DNA from: Xanthocytophaga sp031424975 | GTDB lineage: Bacteria; Bacteroidota; Bacteroidia; Cytophagales; 172606-1 | Direction of reading: 5' to 3' | Assembly: GCA_031424975.1 (NCBI GenBank) | Contig: JANPIL010000313.1 | Coordinates: forward strand, 1-24,764 | Length of the DNA: 24,764 bases | In this document: positions 5,764-13,263 of the stretch, one piece after another | Layout: each line of letters opens with the position of its first letter | Numbering within the stretch: the first letter of the stretch is position 1 | Notes under the pieces: model-generated | What the model was told of the DNA's origin: nothing | Databases searched by the model: none | The model's input: the letters and a program-made list of their open reading frames with translations, nothing else | Translations under genes and position numbers: made by a program

Positions 5764-7845
5764 TTAAAACCGGTAGCGTGCCTGCAGTTTCACATCTGTA
5801 CGGTGCGGGGCGTTGATTTGGTCCAGGCTGGAGCCGATGGTGTTTTGGTTGGAAAGATTGGTGCGCGACAGCCGCAACCAGCACGAGAGTTTGGGCGTGA
5901 TGTCGTAGTTGAGCAGCGCGTACCACCGCAAACCCCGCCTGTAATACGCCGGAATCGAGAACGCGTACAACACATCCTTTTCAAACATATACTGGCGGTT
6001 GTCGAAATCATCAGTGTCGAAAAGGGCCGCGCGAGTGCTCAGTTGCCAACGCCGCAACGTGAGGTTGATGTCTTGGGCCATGGCGTAGCCGCCCGTGAAT
6101 GAATGCTGCCGGAAACTGCTGAACTGCACCCGCGAACGCAGGAAAACGTACGCATTGGCCTGAAAATCAATGTTAAACAAATATTGTTTTTTCAGCGTCG
6201 CCGTCGGGAAGTTGATGGGTGTGCCCGGTTCGGGTTCGTTGCGTTGCTTGTGTTCCTCGCGGTATTGGGCGTAGAGCAGCAGTTTCTTGTTGGGCTGGTA
6301 GGACACGCGCAACAGGTAATCAAATCCGTTGGAAGGCGCATCCACCCGGAATTTGAGCCACGCGAACCGGTACTGGTCGTAATACGCCGTGAACGTGATT
6401 TTGCGCACCGGATTGATTTTCAAGCCCCAGTATATGCCTTGCTCGTTGATGTTGCGCGTGTTTTCGCCGAAGGCGTTGCCGTAAAACGAGTGGAAGTTGC
6501 GGTCATAATGCCGCGCCAGCAGCGCAACCGATACTTTCTGCGAGAGGCTGCCCATCACACCCGAAACCAAGCCCACGCCGCCGCTTTTGGAACGTGCCGC
6601 CTCACCAAACAGGTTGAAATTCTGCCACAGGTAGCTGTAATGCAGCCCGAAACTGTGGTTTTGGTTGCCGCCAAACTCAAACCGGTTGTAGCGGCGCGGC
6701 AACCGTTGCAGGGGTGTGTCGAAGACTGTATGGAGCCACGTGGCTCCAATTTCAAGGTTATTCTTTGCGCTCCGGTACATGACATTGCCGCCCGTGGTCT
6801 GCTCCAGGATGGCTCCTTTGGCCAGTATTTCGCGTTCGGTGCGGTGGTAGCCTGCCGTCAGGATTGACGAAACGTAGTTTTCCGTGGCCGAGTCGCCTTC
6901 GGCAAGGCTGGCATCGCGGCGTGTGTGCGAGTAAAAACCCGTCACGTCGAATTTGCCGATGGCATAGGTGGCCGCCGCGCCGCGCAAAAATCCGGTTTCC
7001 ATGGCCGATGTGAATGGCCGGATGCCCAGTTGGCTCCGCCGAACCGTTTCAACGGTTTCAGCACCCTTGCCCACCGTGAACCCAGCCGACAACAGCAATC
7101 CCTGCCCGATTTGCAGTTGGTAATCGCCAACAATAATGCGTTTCCAGCGGCCTCTGTTTTCCAGCATGAAATGGTACGACAAAAAATCCGCGCCGTAACG
7201 CCGCGTGGCGGGCCGCCAGGTTATTGCCTCACCGGCATCCTTTTCCAAGGTAAACCCCAAACTGAAATCGCCGGTGTGGTTCACGCGGTAGCGGGCATAC
7301 CAGCGTCCGGGCGAGCCGGCATAGCGCGGGGCCGGTTCGCCGTTGCTTGTGCTATCGGGCAGGAAACCTTTTTTGCGTTCCAGCGTCTGGTCGTAGCGCA
7401 GCAGCAGCATATTGTTTGGCTCGGTAACAAGGCGTTTCCAGAGCGGGCGGTTGTCGGCGGCAAGGCCGTTGTCGTGTACTTCCACGAAGGGTAGCAGTTT
7501 CCGGATAGTGGCTAAGTCAAACTCCGGAATGGCCTGCAACTCGTAGATTGTCAGCAATTTGCCGTTTGCGGCGCGGTACGCGAAGAACCAGTTGAGTTGC
7601 GTTTCAGACAACAGGTAAGTGGCTGCCAACTCGTTGCGGGTGGCGCGGTTCAACTCAAGCGGGTGCGTGTAAAGTTGCAGCAGCGATTCGTAAAGGTCTT
7701 CGTAGTTGGCATCTTCGGTTTGCGTGCCCATGAGTTGCTGCACAAAGGCATCCAAGTCAATATCCGGGCGGTTTTGTTGGGCGCAGGCAAACAACAGACC
7801 GGCAAAATAGTATGCTGCAAAAAGGCAAAACCCCAGCTTTTTCAC
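5764..7845 (-). CDS. Exported helix-hairpin-helix (ComEA-like) protein with long beta-rich C-terminus
   Basis: A protein of 693 residues from GTG 7845, chosen because it puts a signal peptide (VKKLGFCLF...GLLFACAQQ) at the N-terminus. The open frame extends further up, but only to unlikely starts. Residues about 30-120 hold the helix-hairpin-helix pattern seen in ComEA-type domains: ELNRATRNELAATYLLSE...FFAYRAANGKLLTIYELQAIPEFDLATIRKLLPFVEV. The remaining ~550 residues are rich in alternating aromatic/polar strands (YARYRVNHTGDFSLGF, LLLYAQYREEHKQRN) and end in LQARYRF, as expected of an outer-membrane beta-barrel with a terminal aromatic. The HHH motif often binds DNA non-specifically, but whether this one does is unknown. 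It is the second gene of a likely two-gene unit with the PorV/PorQ-like gene (gap 124 bp). A 29-bp repeat copy encodes its signal-peptide core. Confidence 0.75.
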   Translation of the reverse strand: MKKLGFCLFAAYYFAGLLFACAQQNRPDIDLDAFVQQLMGTQTEDANYEDLYESLLQLYTHPLELNRATRNELAATYLLSETQLNWFFAYRAANGKLLTIYELQAIPEFDLATIRKLLPFVEVHDNGLAADNRPLWKRLVTEPNNMLLLRYDQTLERKKGFLPDSTSNGEPAPRYAGSPGRWYARYRVNHTGDFSLGFTLEKDAGEAITWRPATRRYGADFLSYHFMLENRGRWKRIIVGDYQLQIGQGLLLSAGFTVGKGAETVETVRRSQLGIRPFTSAMETGFLRGAAATYAIGKFDVTGFYSHTRRDASLAEGDSATENYVSSILTAGYHRTEREILAKGAILEQTTGGNVMYRSAKNNLEIGATWLHTVFDTPLQRLPRRYNRFEFGGNQNHSFGLHYSYLWQNFNLFGEAARSKSGGVGLVSGVMGSLSQKVSVALLARHYDRNFHSFYGNAFGENTRNINEQGIYWGLKINPVRKITFTAYYDQYRFAWLKFRVDAPSNGFDYLLRVSYQPNKKLLLYAQYREEHKQRNEPEPGTPINFPTATLKKQYLFNIDFQANAYVFLRSRVQFSSFRQHSFTGGYAMAQDINLTLRRWQLSTRAALFDTDDFDNRQYMFEKDVLYAFSIPAYYRRGLRWYALLNYDITPKLSCWLRLSRTNLSNQNTIGSSLDQINAPHRTDVKLQARYRF
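7804..7832 (+). repeat. 29-bp bipartite dispersed repeat, copy 7 (inside a signal-peptide coding region)
   Basis: AAAATAGTAT, spacer GCTGCAAAAAGGCA, then AAACC on the + strand. Its complement encodes GFCLFAAYYF, the hydrophobic core of the HHH protein's signal peptide. Confidence 0.85.
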
Positions 7846-7969
7846 TGACCATTTGCGCAGGTTGCGCACGTGTGAAACATGGCGAACTCCCGTACAAGAC
7901 AGTGGTGTCGGTTTGGCTTCGCCGATTTGACGATTCCCGGAACCCACACGCCAATAGCTTGCAATCCCG

Positions 7970-8851
7970 TTATTCGCTCGGTTTTTCAATTTCCCCGGAT
8001 TTTTTCTTCTTGTCCAACCTCAATGCCACCGAAACCTGGTGCGACAAGCCCAGCACCGGATGCGTCCGCAGGGCGTAATCCAAGTGCAGTTTTCTGGGCG
8101 CGAAGCCAATGCCGAAGCAATACGCATTGGGTTGCGTATGGATGCCCGTGCGCAGGCGCAGATTCCTGACAATTTCGTATTCGGCACCGATTCGGAACGA
8201 AGCCGGATAGTCAATGTCTTTTTCCACTTCGGCGTTGAGCATGAATTTCTGAATCGGAAGATACGACAAGCCGACCTTCATCACCGCCGGTATGCGTTCG
8301 TCGGCATCGGGCCGGAAACGGGTTTGGGAGAAATTATACAGGTGCGCCCCCAAACTGAGCTGCGGCAACAGTTGCGCCACGCCGCCCAACTCGAAAACAA
8401 CGTGCCGCCGTGCGCCAATTTCCGCCATGGCCGTTTGCAAGTAATTGATTTTCAGCCCGAATCCGATTTTATCCAACCGGTAGCCGTAGGCCACGCCTAC
8501 CGTGCTTTCACTATACAGTTCATCACCAAAGCGGCTCACGCTCACGCCCGCCACGCCTTTGCGCAAGGGCTGCACATAGCCCACAGCCATGGTTTGCAAG
8601 CCCACCATGCCATACCGCAAATCGTAGGCAAACAAGATTTGGCGGTCTTTCAGTTGCGCCAGTCCGGCCACGTTGTTCCACAACGACCAGCCATCCGCGA
8701 GCGTTGCCGAGGCGTTTGCCATGCCCCAAGACCGCCCTCCCACCGGAAACGGATCGCCACCGGCATACGCTTCCGCAAGAGCCAGCAGGCCGACAATCAA
8801 CGGAAGAAGTGGGGGTTTGGCCAATTTGAAAGATATTATTTTCCGCAGCAC
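7970..8851 (-). CDS. PorV/PorQ-like outer-membrane beta-barrel protein
   Basis: A protein of up to 293 residues. The mature part starts GGDPFPVGGRSWGMANASATLADGW, the 'GGR..GMG.A....D..S.WNNPAGLA' hallmark of the PorV/PorQ family (FadL-like barrels; PorV and PorQ belong to the type IX secretion system of Bacteroidota). Alternating strands continue to about residue 278. No other type IX genes are in the window, so a secretion role is open. An in-frame stop at 8861-8863 limits the start: GTG 8851 gives an N-region with several Lys/Arg before the LLPLIVGLLALAEAYA core, while TTG 8824 gives a shorter, typical signal peptide and would fit better with the -7 box at 8862-8869. I give the longer form. 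The gene is divergent from the sensor kinase at 9114. Confidence 0.75.
   Translation of the reverse strand: MLRKIISFKLAKPPLLPLIVGLLALAEAYAGGDPFPVGGRSWGMANASATLADGWSLWNNVAGLAQLKDRQILFAYDLRYGMVGLQTMAVGYVQPLRKGVAGVSVSRFGDELYSESTVGVAYGYRLDKIGFGLKINYLQTAMAEIGARRHVVFELGGVAQLLPQLSLGAHLYNFSQTRFRPDADERIPAVMKVGLSYLPIQKFMLNAEVEKDIDYPASFRIGAEYEIVRNLRLRTGIHTQPNAYCFGIGFAPRKLHLDYALRTHPVLGLSHQVSVALRLDKKKKSGEIEKPSE
8814..8842 (-). repeat. 29-bp bipartite dispersed repeat, copy 8
   Basis: On the minus strand: AAAATAATAT (one change from the usual box), spacer CTTTCAAATTGGCC, then AAACC. It lies at the 5' end of the PorV/PorQ-like gene, in its leader or first codons depending on the start used. Confidence 0.85.
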
Positions 8852-8861
8852 GAACGGATGT

Positions 8862-8869
8862 CAAAAATA
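8862..8869 (-). promoter_or_regulatory. -7 box of the PorV/PorQ-like gene
   Basis: The minus strand reads TATTTTTG, a perfect match to the Bacteroidota -7 consensus TAnnTTTG. A TTTG lies 26 bases upstream (8899-8896), longer than the usual 19-21. Transcription would start near 8855, making GTG 8851 almost leaderless and favouring the TTG 8824 start. Confidence 0.5.
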
Positions 8870-8923
8870 CGTGCGGCTGTCCGGATTGCCAGTCCCAAAT
8901 GCGGCCAAAGCCCATATCTGTAA

Positions 8924-8957
8924 GGTTTGCCGTGCTTACCGGCAAGCAGGGCAAACC
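8924..8957. repeat. Long inverted repeat in a divergent intergenic region
   Basis: GGTTTGCCGTGCTT (8924-8937) faces AAGCAGGGCAAACC (8944-8957): 14 bp with a single mismatch and a 6-base centre. It has no T tail. It lies between the divergent PorV/PorQ-like and sensor-kinase genes, so an operator or structured leader is possible. Confidence 0.6.
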
Positions 8958-9045
8958 CCGGAAACCGCGCAACCCTGCGTGAATTGGCCGGACGGCGTGT
9001 ATTTTCACCGGCACGTTACGCATGTAAGAATGCGTGCGAAGGCGG

Positions 9046-9078
9046 TTTAGTAGCCGCGTTCATTATGGCTTAGATTCG
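9046..9078 (+). promoter_or_regulatory. Weak candidate promoter of the sensor kinase
   Basis: TTTA (9046-9049), 21 bases, then TAGATTCG (9071-9078), each one change from the TTTG / TAnnTTTG consensus. Predicted start is about 30 bases before the GTG at 9114. Confidence 0.3.
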
Positions 9079-9113
9079 TGAACTGATTGGTGTACATTCT
9101 AAAGGAGCCTGCC

Positions 9114-12100
9114 GTGCGAATAAAGTTTCAAAATAAAACAAACGACCCCCGCCCGTTTCATGCGTCGGCGCGGCGCATGGCCGGTGCGCTGGCGGCCGTG
9201 CTGCTGCTGGCAATCGGGTTTGCAAAAGCACAAGTCAACAACCTGAAATTCAATCACCTGTCCGTAGAGCAGGGACTGTCGCACAAGGATGCGTACTGTC
9301 TGTTGCAAGACAGCAAGGGATTCATTTGGTGCGGCACCAAAAACGGGCTTAACCTCTATGACGGCTATAAGATTCAAGAATACAAGCATGACCCGAAAGA
9401 CAGCCAAACCCTGCCCAGCAACGATATCCGTGCCTTGGCCGAAGACAATGAAGGTTACATTTGGGCCGGCACCTACGATAGCGGCCTTATCAGGCTGGAC
9501 CGGCACACCAAAAAAGGCCGGACTTACACCACCACAAACACCAAAGCCCTTACTTCCAACAGCATCTATGCCATCCACAAAGACCGGAAGGGCATTATCT
9601 GGATTGGCACTTTCGGCGGCGGCCTGGTCAGGTTTGACCCTAAAACGCAGCAATTCACCGCCTACCGCAACGAAGACGGCAACAAAAACAGCATCAGCAG
9701 CGACAATATCCTCGCCATTCACGAAGACGGGGAAGGCAAGATTTGGCTGGGTACTTTCGGCGGCGGACTTTGTAAGTTTGACCCGGAAAAAGGCGTGTTC
9801 CAGTCTTCCCTCCTGACAAAAGACGTTGACATATACGCCATTGCCGAAGACCGCAAGCAGTGCCTCTGGCTCGGCACTTACGGTAAGGGCCTGATTCGGT
9901 TGAACAAACGAACCGGAGCCTCCGAGTTTTTTTCTGCGGCGGGCGAAGGCTCCGGTGGCGATTACATCCGCGCCATAAAAGAGGATGCCGTGGGTACACT
10001 CTGGATTGGCACCGAAAAAGGTGGCGGCCTGAAATACTTCGACCCTTACCAGCGGCAGTTCCAGACGTACAAGCATGATGCCACGCAACCCGCCAGTTTG
10101 GGCAGCGACAATATCAATGCCTTGCTGTTCGACAAGTCGGGCGTGCTTTGGATTGCCACTGAAGGCAGCGGCGTGGATAATTTCAATACCCAGAACGCCC
10201 TGTTCCGCACGTATGCCAGTGGCGAGAATGCGCCGCAATTCACAACCGGCGCGGTCAATGCCCTCTACGAGGATCGTGCGCAGACATTATGGATTGGCGG
10301 CACTTTTTTAGACGGGCTGGTTTTGTATGCCTACGACCGTTCCCAAGGTACATATACTCCCCACCACCTGCCCATTTCCAGTGATTTGGCGGGTTTCAAC
10401 TATTCCATCACCTCCATTTCGGACGATGAGTCGGGAAATATCTGGATTGGCACCGCCGAAAACGGCCTGTACCGTTACAACCGCCACAGCAATGCGTTCA
10501 AGTTATTCACCAAAAATAACAGCGGGTTGAGCAGCAACAGCATCGAAACAATCTGCAAAGACCGGAAGGGCATTCTCTGGATTGGCACGTATGAGGGCGG
10601 CTTGTGCCGGCTGGAACCGCACAGCGAGACTTTTCGGACTTACCTGCACCAAGCCGGCAACCCGGCATCGTTGGCCAACAATACGGTGAAAGTCATTTAT
10701 GAAGACAAGGCGGGCAGCCTGTGGCTGGGTTCCAAAGATGGCGGCCTGTGCCGTTTCAACAAGGAAACAAACCAGTTCAAATCTTACAAAAGCACGCGTG
10801 GCGTTGCCAAAAGTCTGCCCAGCAACTCCATCCGGGCCATTGCCGAAAGCGGGGGCGATGTGTGGATTGGCACGGATGCGGGTATTTGCAAGTACCAGCC
10901 CGGCACCGAAACATTCCTGCGCATCAACGAGCGGAACGGACTGCCCGAAAACGATGTGTGCGCAATGCTGGCCGATAGGCAGGGCAACCTGTGGATCAGT
11001 ACTTTTTCCAAGGGGATTGCCCGGTTCAACCCCAAAACACACCTTATCCGCCATTTCACCACGGGCGAAGGGCTGCACAGCAATGAATTCACGCAGTGGG
11101 CGGCCCATAGGAACCATGCCGGGAAATTGTTTTTCGGTGGCAGCCAGCATTTCATCAGCTTCTCGCCCGAGCAGATTATTGACCTGCAGTATGCGCCGCC
11201 GGTTTACCTGACATCCTTCAGTTTTTTTGATCAAGACCAGAACAAGAAACAGGAATTTGCCCGTCCGCTTGAAAAACTGGAAGTCATCGAGCTGAACCAC
11301 AACGATAATTTCTTTGAATTTGAATTCACCTTTCTGAACTACATCAGCACCGACAAGAACACGTTTGCCTACATGATGGAGGGCGTTGACAATGATTGGA
11401 AAATCGTGGGCGACCGCCGGCTGGCATCCTACACCAACATTGATCCGGGCGAATACGTTTTCAAAGTCAAGGCCGCCGATAAGTTCGGCAACTGGAACAA
11501 AAAGGGGGCTTCGATACGCCTCGTCATCCAGCCGGCATGGTACGATACATGGCTGGCACGCCTCACCGCCATAGTGCTGGTTATGGGTTCGGTATGGCTC
11601 TATTACCGCAACCGGATTCGGTTTTTCCAAAGGCAAAAGGAAACCCTTGAAAGACAAGTGCGTGAAAGAACCATGGAACTGGTGCAGAAAAACGAGGAGA
11701 TTGAGGCGCAGAAAGACAGCATTGAAGAGAAAAATATCCGCATGATGGAAGCCAACGAACTCATTGAGCAAATCAACGAGGAACTGCGGGCCATAAACAA
11801 CGACCTTGAATACCGCGTGCAGCAGCGTACGCAGCAGTTGCGCGACGTGAACCAAAGCCTGATAAAAAGCAATCAGGAACTTGACATGTTCACTTACCGC
11901 GCCTCGCACGATATCAAAGGCCCGCTGGCCAGCCTTGCCGGTTTGTGCAAGGTGGCAATGATGGATGTGCAAGACCCGACGGCACTGGACTATTTCATGC
12001 TGCTCGACAAAACCTGCGAGAAGGCCAACCACACACTGGTGCGAATCCTCAAGATGTACGACATCCGCAACCACGATATTTACAATGAACCCATTCAAGT

Positions 12101-12611
12101 AGCAAACCTGATTGAGACGTATGCGGCTGACTTGTGCGCCCTGGCACCGTATGCCGGCATACGCTACGAGAGTGCTTTTGATGGCGCGGCGGAGGTGTTC
12201 TCGGATGGTACACTGCTCCAAACCGTGCTGACCAACGTGCTGGAAAATGCTTTCCGTTACAACAAGGAAGGAGCCGGACCGTACGTGAAAGTGGAGATGA
12301 GCGATAACGGGAATGAAATACACGTGCTTGTGCGCGACAATGGCACCGGGATTGCCGAACCCCAGCACCCAAAGCTGTTCACGATGTTTTTCCGGGGAAC
12401 GCTTACCGCCAGCGGTACGGGTCTGGGTTTGTACCTGGCCAAAATCGCGTTGGAAAGGCTGGGCGGCGAAATTATTTTCCGTCCGGACTTTGCCGGGGAA
12501 ACGGTGTTCGAGATAATAATCCCGAAGATGCCCCCCGATTCAAATGAACTGCTGCTGCCGCTCACAACGGCCAACGAGCAACAAAACGAGCAGCAAGTGG
12601 CCGCCGAGTAA
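9114..12611 (+). CDS. Two-component-propeller sensor histidine kinase
   Basis: A protein of 1165 residues. GTG 9114 is chosen over TTG 9087 and ATG 9177 because AAAGGAG lies six bases before it and it gives a basic N-region before the signal sequence (...LLLAIGFAKAQ). Fourteen reg_prop-type repeats follow (for example IRALAEDNEGYIWAGTYDSGL, read here as 'LxSNxIxAIxxDxxGxIWIGTxxGGL'), which would build two seven-bladed propellers in the periplasm. Then come a Y_Y_Y domain (about residues 722-807), one membrane helix (about 812-830), a long coiled coil (to about 920), a HisKA-type segment, YRASHDIKGPLASL, with the phosphorylated His932, and a HATPase domain with the N box ENAFRYN, G1 DNGTGIA and G2 GTGLGLYLA. 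Unlike many hybrid sensors of this class it ends without receiver or AraC domains, and no response regulator is adjacent. Such sensors usually read carbohydrate or polymer signals; the ligand here is unknown. Confidence 0.93.
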   Translation: MRIKFQNKTNDPRPFHASARRMAGALAAVLLLAIGFAKAQVNNLKFNHLSVEQGLSHKDAYCLLQDSKGFIWCGTKNGLNLYDGYKIQEYKHDPKDSQTLPSNDIRALAEDNEGYIWAGTYDSGLIRLDRHTKKGRTYTTTNTKALTSNSIYAIHKDRKGIIWIGTFGGGLVRFDPKTQQFTAYRNEDGNKNSISSDNILAIHEDGEGKIWLGTFGGGLCKFDPEKGVFQSSLLTKDVDIYAIAEDRKQCLWLGTYGKGLIRLNKRTGASEFFSAAGEGSGGDYIRAIKEDAVGTLWIGTEKGGGLKYFDPYQRQFQTYKHDATQPASLGSDNINALLFDKSGVLWIATEGSGVDNFNTQNALFRTYASGENAPQFTTGAVNALYEDRAQTLWIGGTFLDGLVLYAYDRSQGTYTPHHLPISSDLAGFNYSITSISDDESGNIWIGTAENGLYRYNRHSNAFKLFTKNNSGLSSNSIETICKDRKGILWIGTYEGGLCRLEPHSETFRTYLHQAGNPASLANNTVKVIYEDKAGSLWLGSKDGGLCRFNKETNQFKSYKSTRGVAKSLPSNSIRAIAESGGDVWIGTDAGICKYQPGTETFLRINERNGLPENDVCAMLADRQGNLWISTFSKGIARFNPKTHLIRHFTTGEGLHSNEFTQWAAHRNHAGKLFFGGSQHFISFSPEQIIDLQYAPPVYLTSFSFFDQDQNKKQEFARPLEKLEVIELNHNDNFFEFEFTFLNYISTDKNTFAYMMEGVDNDWKIVGDRRLASYTNIDPGEYVFKVKAADKFGNWNKKGASIRLVIQPAWYDTWLARLTAIVLVMGSVWLYYRNRIRFFQRQKETLERQVRERTMELVQKNEEIEAQKDSIEEKNIRMMEANELIEQINEELRAINNDLEYRVQQRTQQLRDVNQSLIKSNQELDMFTYRASHDIKGPLASLAGLCKVAMMDVQDPTALDYFMLLDKTCEKANHTLVRILKMYDIRNHDIYNEPIQVANLIETYAADLCALAPYAGIRYESAFDGAAEVFSDGTLLQTVLTNVLENAFRYNKEGAGPYVKVEMSDNGNEIHVLVRDNGTGIAEPQHPKLFTMFFRGTLTASGTGLGLYLAKIALERLGGEIIFRPDFAGETVFEIIIPKMPPDSNELLLPLTTANEQQNEQQVAAE

Positions 12612-12649
12612 ACTGCCGGTTTCCATTTCGCGGCGCAGAAACCGACCCG

Positions 12650-12678
12650 GAAATAGTATCTTTTTAAAAGCCCAAACC
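12650..12678 (+). repeat. 29-bp bipartite dispersed repeat, copy 9
   Basis: GAAATAGTAT, spacer CTTTTTAAAAGCCC, then AAACC, 38 bp after the sensor kinase stop and 59 bp before the terminator hairpin. Confidence 0.9.
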
Positions 12679-12737
12679 TGCCATCGCCACCCAGCAAAAC
12701 CAAGGCTACTGATAAGGTCGGCAGTATGCTTTGTCTG

Positions 12738-12785
12738 CAAAAAGCACCCTTGGATGCAACTTTGTGCATCCAAGGGTGCTTTTTG
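12738..12785. terminator. Perfect 21-bp hairpin terminator
   Basis: 12738-12758 (CAAAAAGCACCCTTGG...) is exactly complementary to 12765-12785 (...GGGTGCTTTTTG), with the six-base loop ACTTTG. The A5/T5 ends make it functional on both strands. It closes the sensor kinase gene. Confidence 0.95.
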
Positions 12786-12900
12786 TTGTTGCCGATATTG
12801 CTCCATACGCTGTTCGGGCAGCACCGGAGTGAGTCTTTTCAATGGCCGATATGGGTTCCAATAACGGCAGGTGAGTACCACGGTTGAAAAATAAGGCCGG

Positions 12901-12929
12901 GGTTTTGCCTTTTTCAAGGATACTATTCT
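12901..12929 (-). repeat. 29-bp bipartite dispersed repeat, copy 10
   Basis: On the minus strand: AGAATAGTAT, spacer CCTTGAAAAAGGCA, then AAACC(CC). It faces copy 9 across the terminator. Confidence 0.85.
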
Positions 12930-13114
12930 GCCTGTAAAAGCCGAAAGCCAGCACAACAGCCGATGGTTCATTTTTTTTGGCTGAATGCATTCAATTTCCG
13001 GGTTTTATGCATAACCACCTTCAAAAACAAACGCCCCTGATAACTGAAAACTGCAAAACTTGATTTTTCCAATACATTATTTGATTGTTAGGGGATTATT
13101 ACGGAAAAGCCAAC

Positions 13115-13151
13115 TTTTGCGTTCGCTATTTGGAAGAGTATCCTATTTTTG
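13115..13151 (+). promoter_or_regulatory. Candidate promoter of the TonB-dependent receptor
   Basis: TATTTTTG (13144-13151) is a perfect TAnnTTTG -7 box. The nearest suitable -33 box is TTTTG at 13115-13119, 24 bases upstream, slightly longer than usual. The leader to ATG 13264 would be about 105 nt. Confidence 0.5.
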
Positions 13152-13263
13152 TTGCCACCGGAGTGCATAAACCAGCGAAACAATTAAAACAACCGGTTGT
13201 TTATTGGCAGAATACGCGTTTCCCCCCTCATTTTATCCTAACCAAACCTTTAAATTGACAGTC

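Larger units (their letters stand above)
12612..13263. other. 652-bp gene-free region between sensor kinase and TonB receptor
   Basis: It holds repeat copies 9 and 10 in opposite orientation, a perfect 21-bp hairpin terminator between them, and a -7 box at 13144-13151. ORFs in 12700-12990 are translations of the hairpin and repeat and show no family features. Nothing is seen in 12930-13110, which is relatively A+T-rich towards its end. Confidence 0.7.

Noticed and set aside
10503..12368. 621-codon ORF antisense to the sensor kinase, and similarly long antisense frames at 568-1575 and 6103-6867
   Set aside because: Their products have no family motifs, while the opposite frames are clear proteins; long antisense frames are expected from the G/C-rich third positions.
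12706..12990. Minus-strand ORFs of 94-170 codons after the sensor kinase
   Set aside because: They translate through the terminator hairpin and repeat copies and show no protein features.
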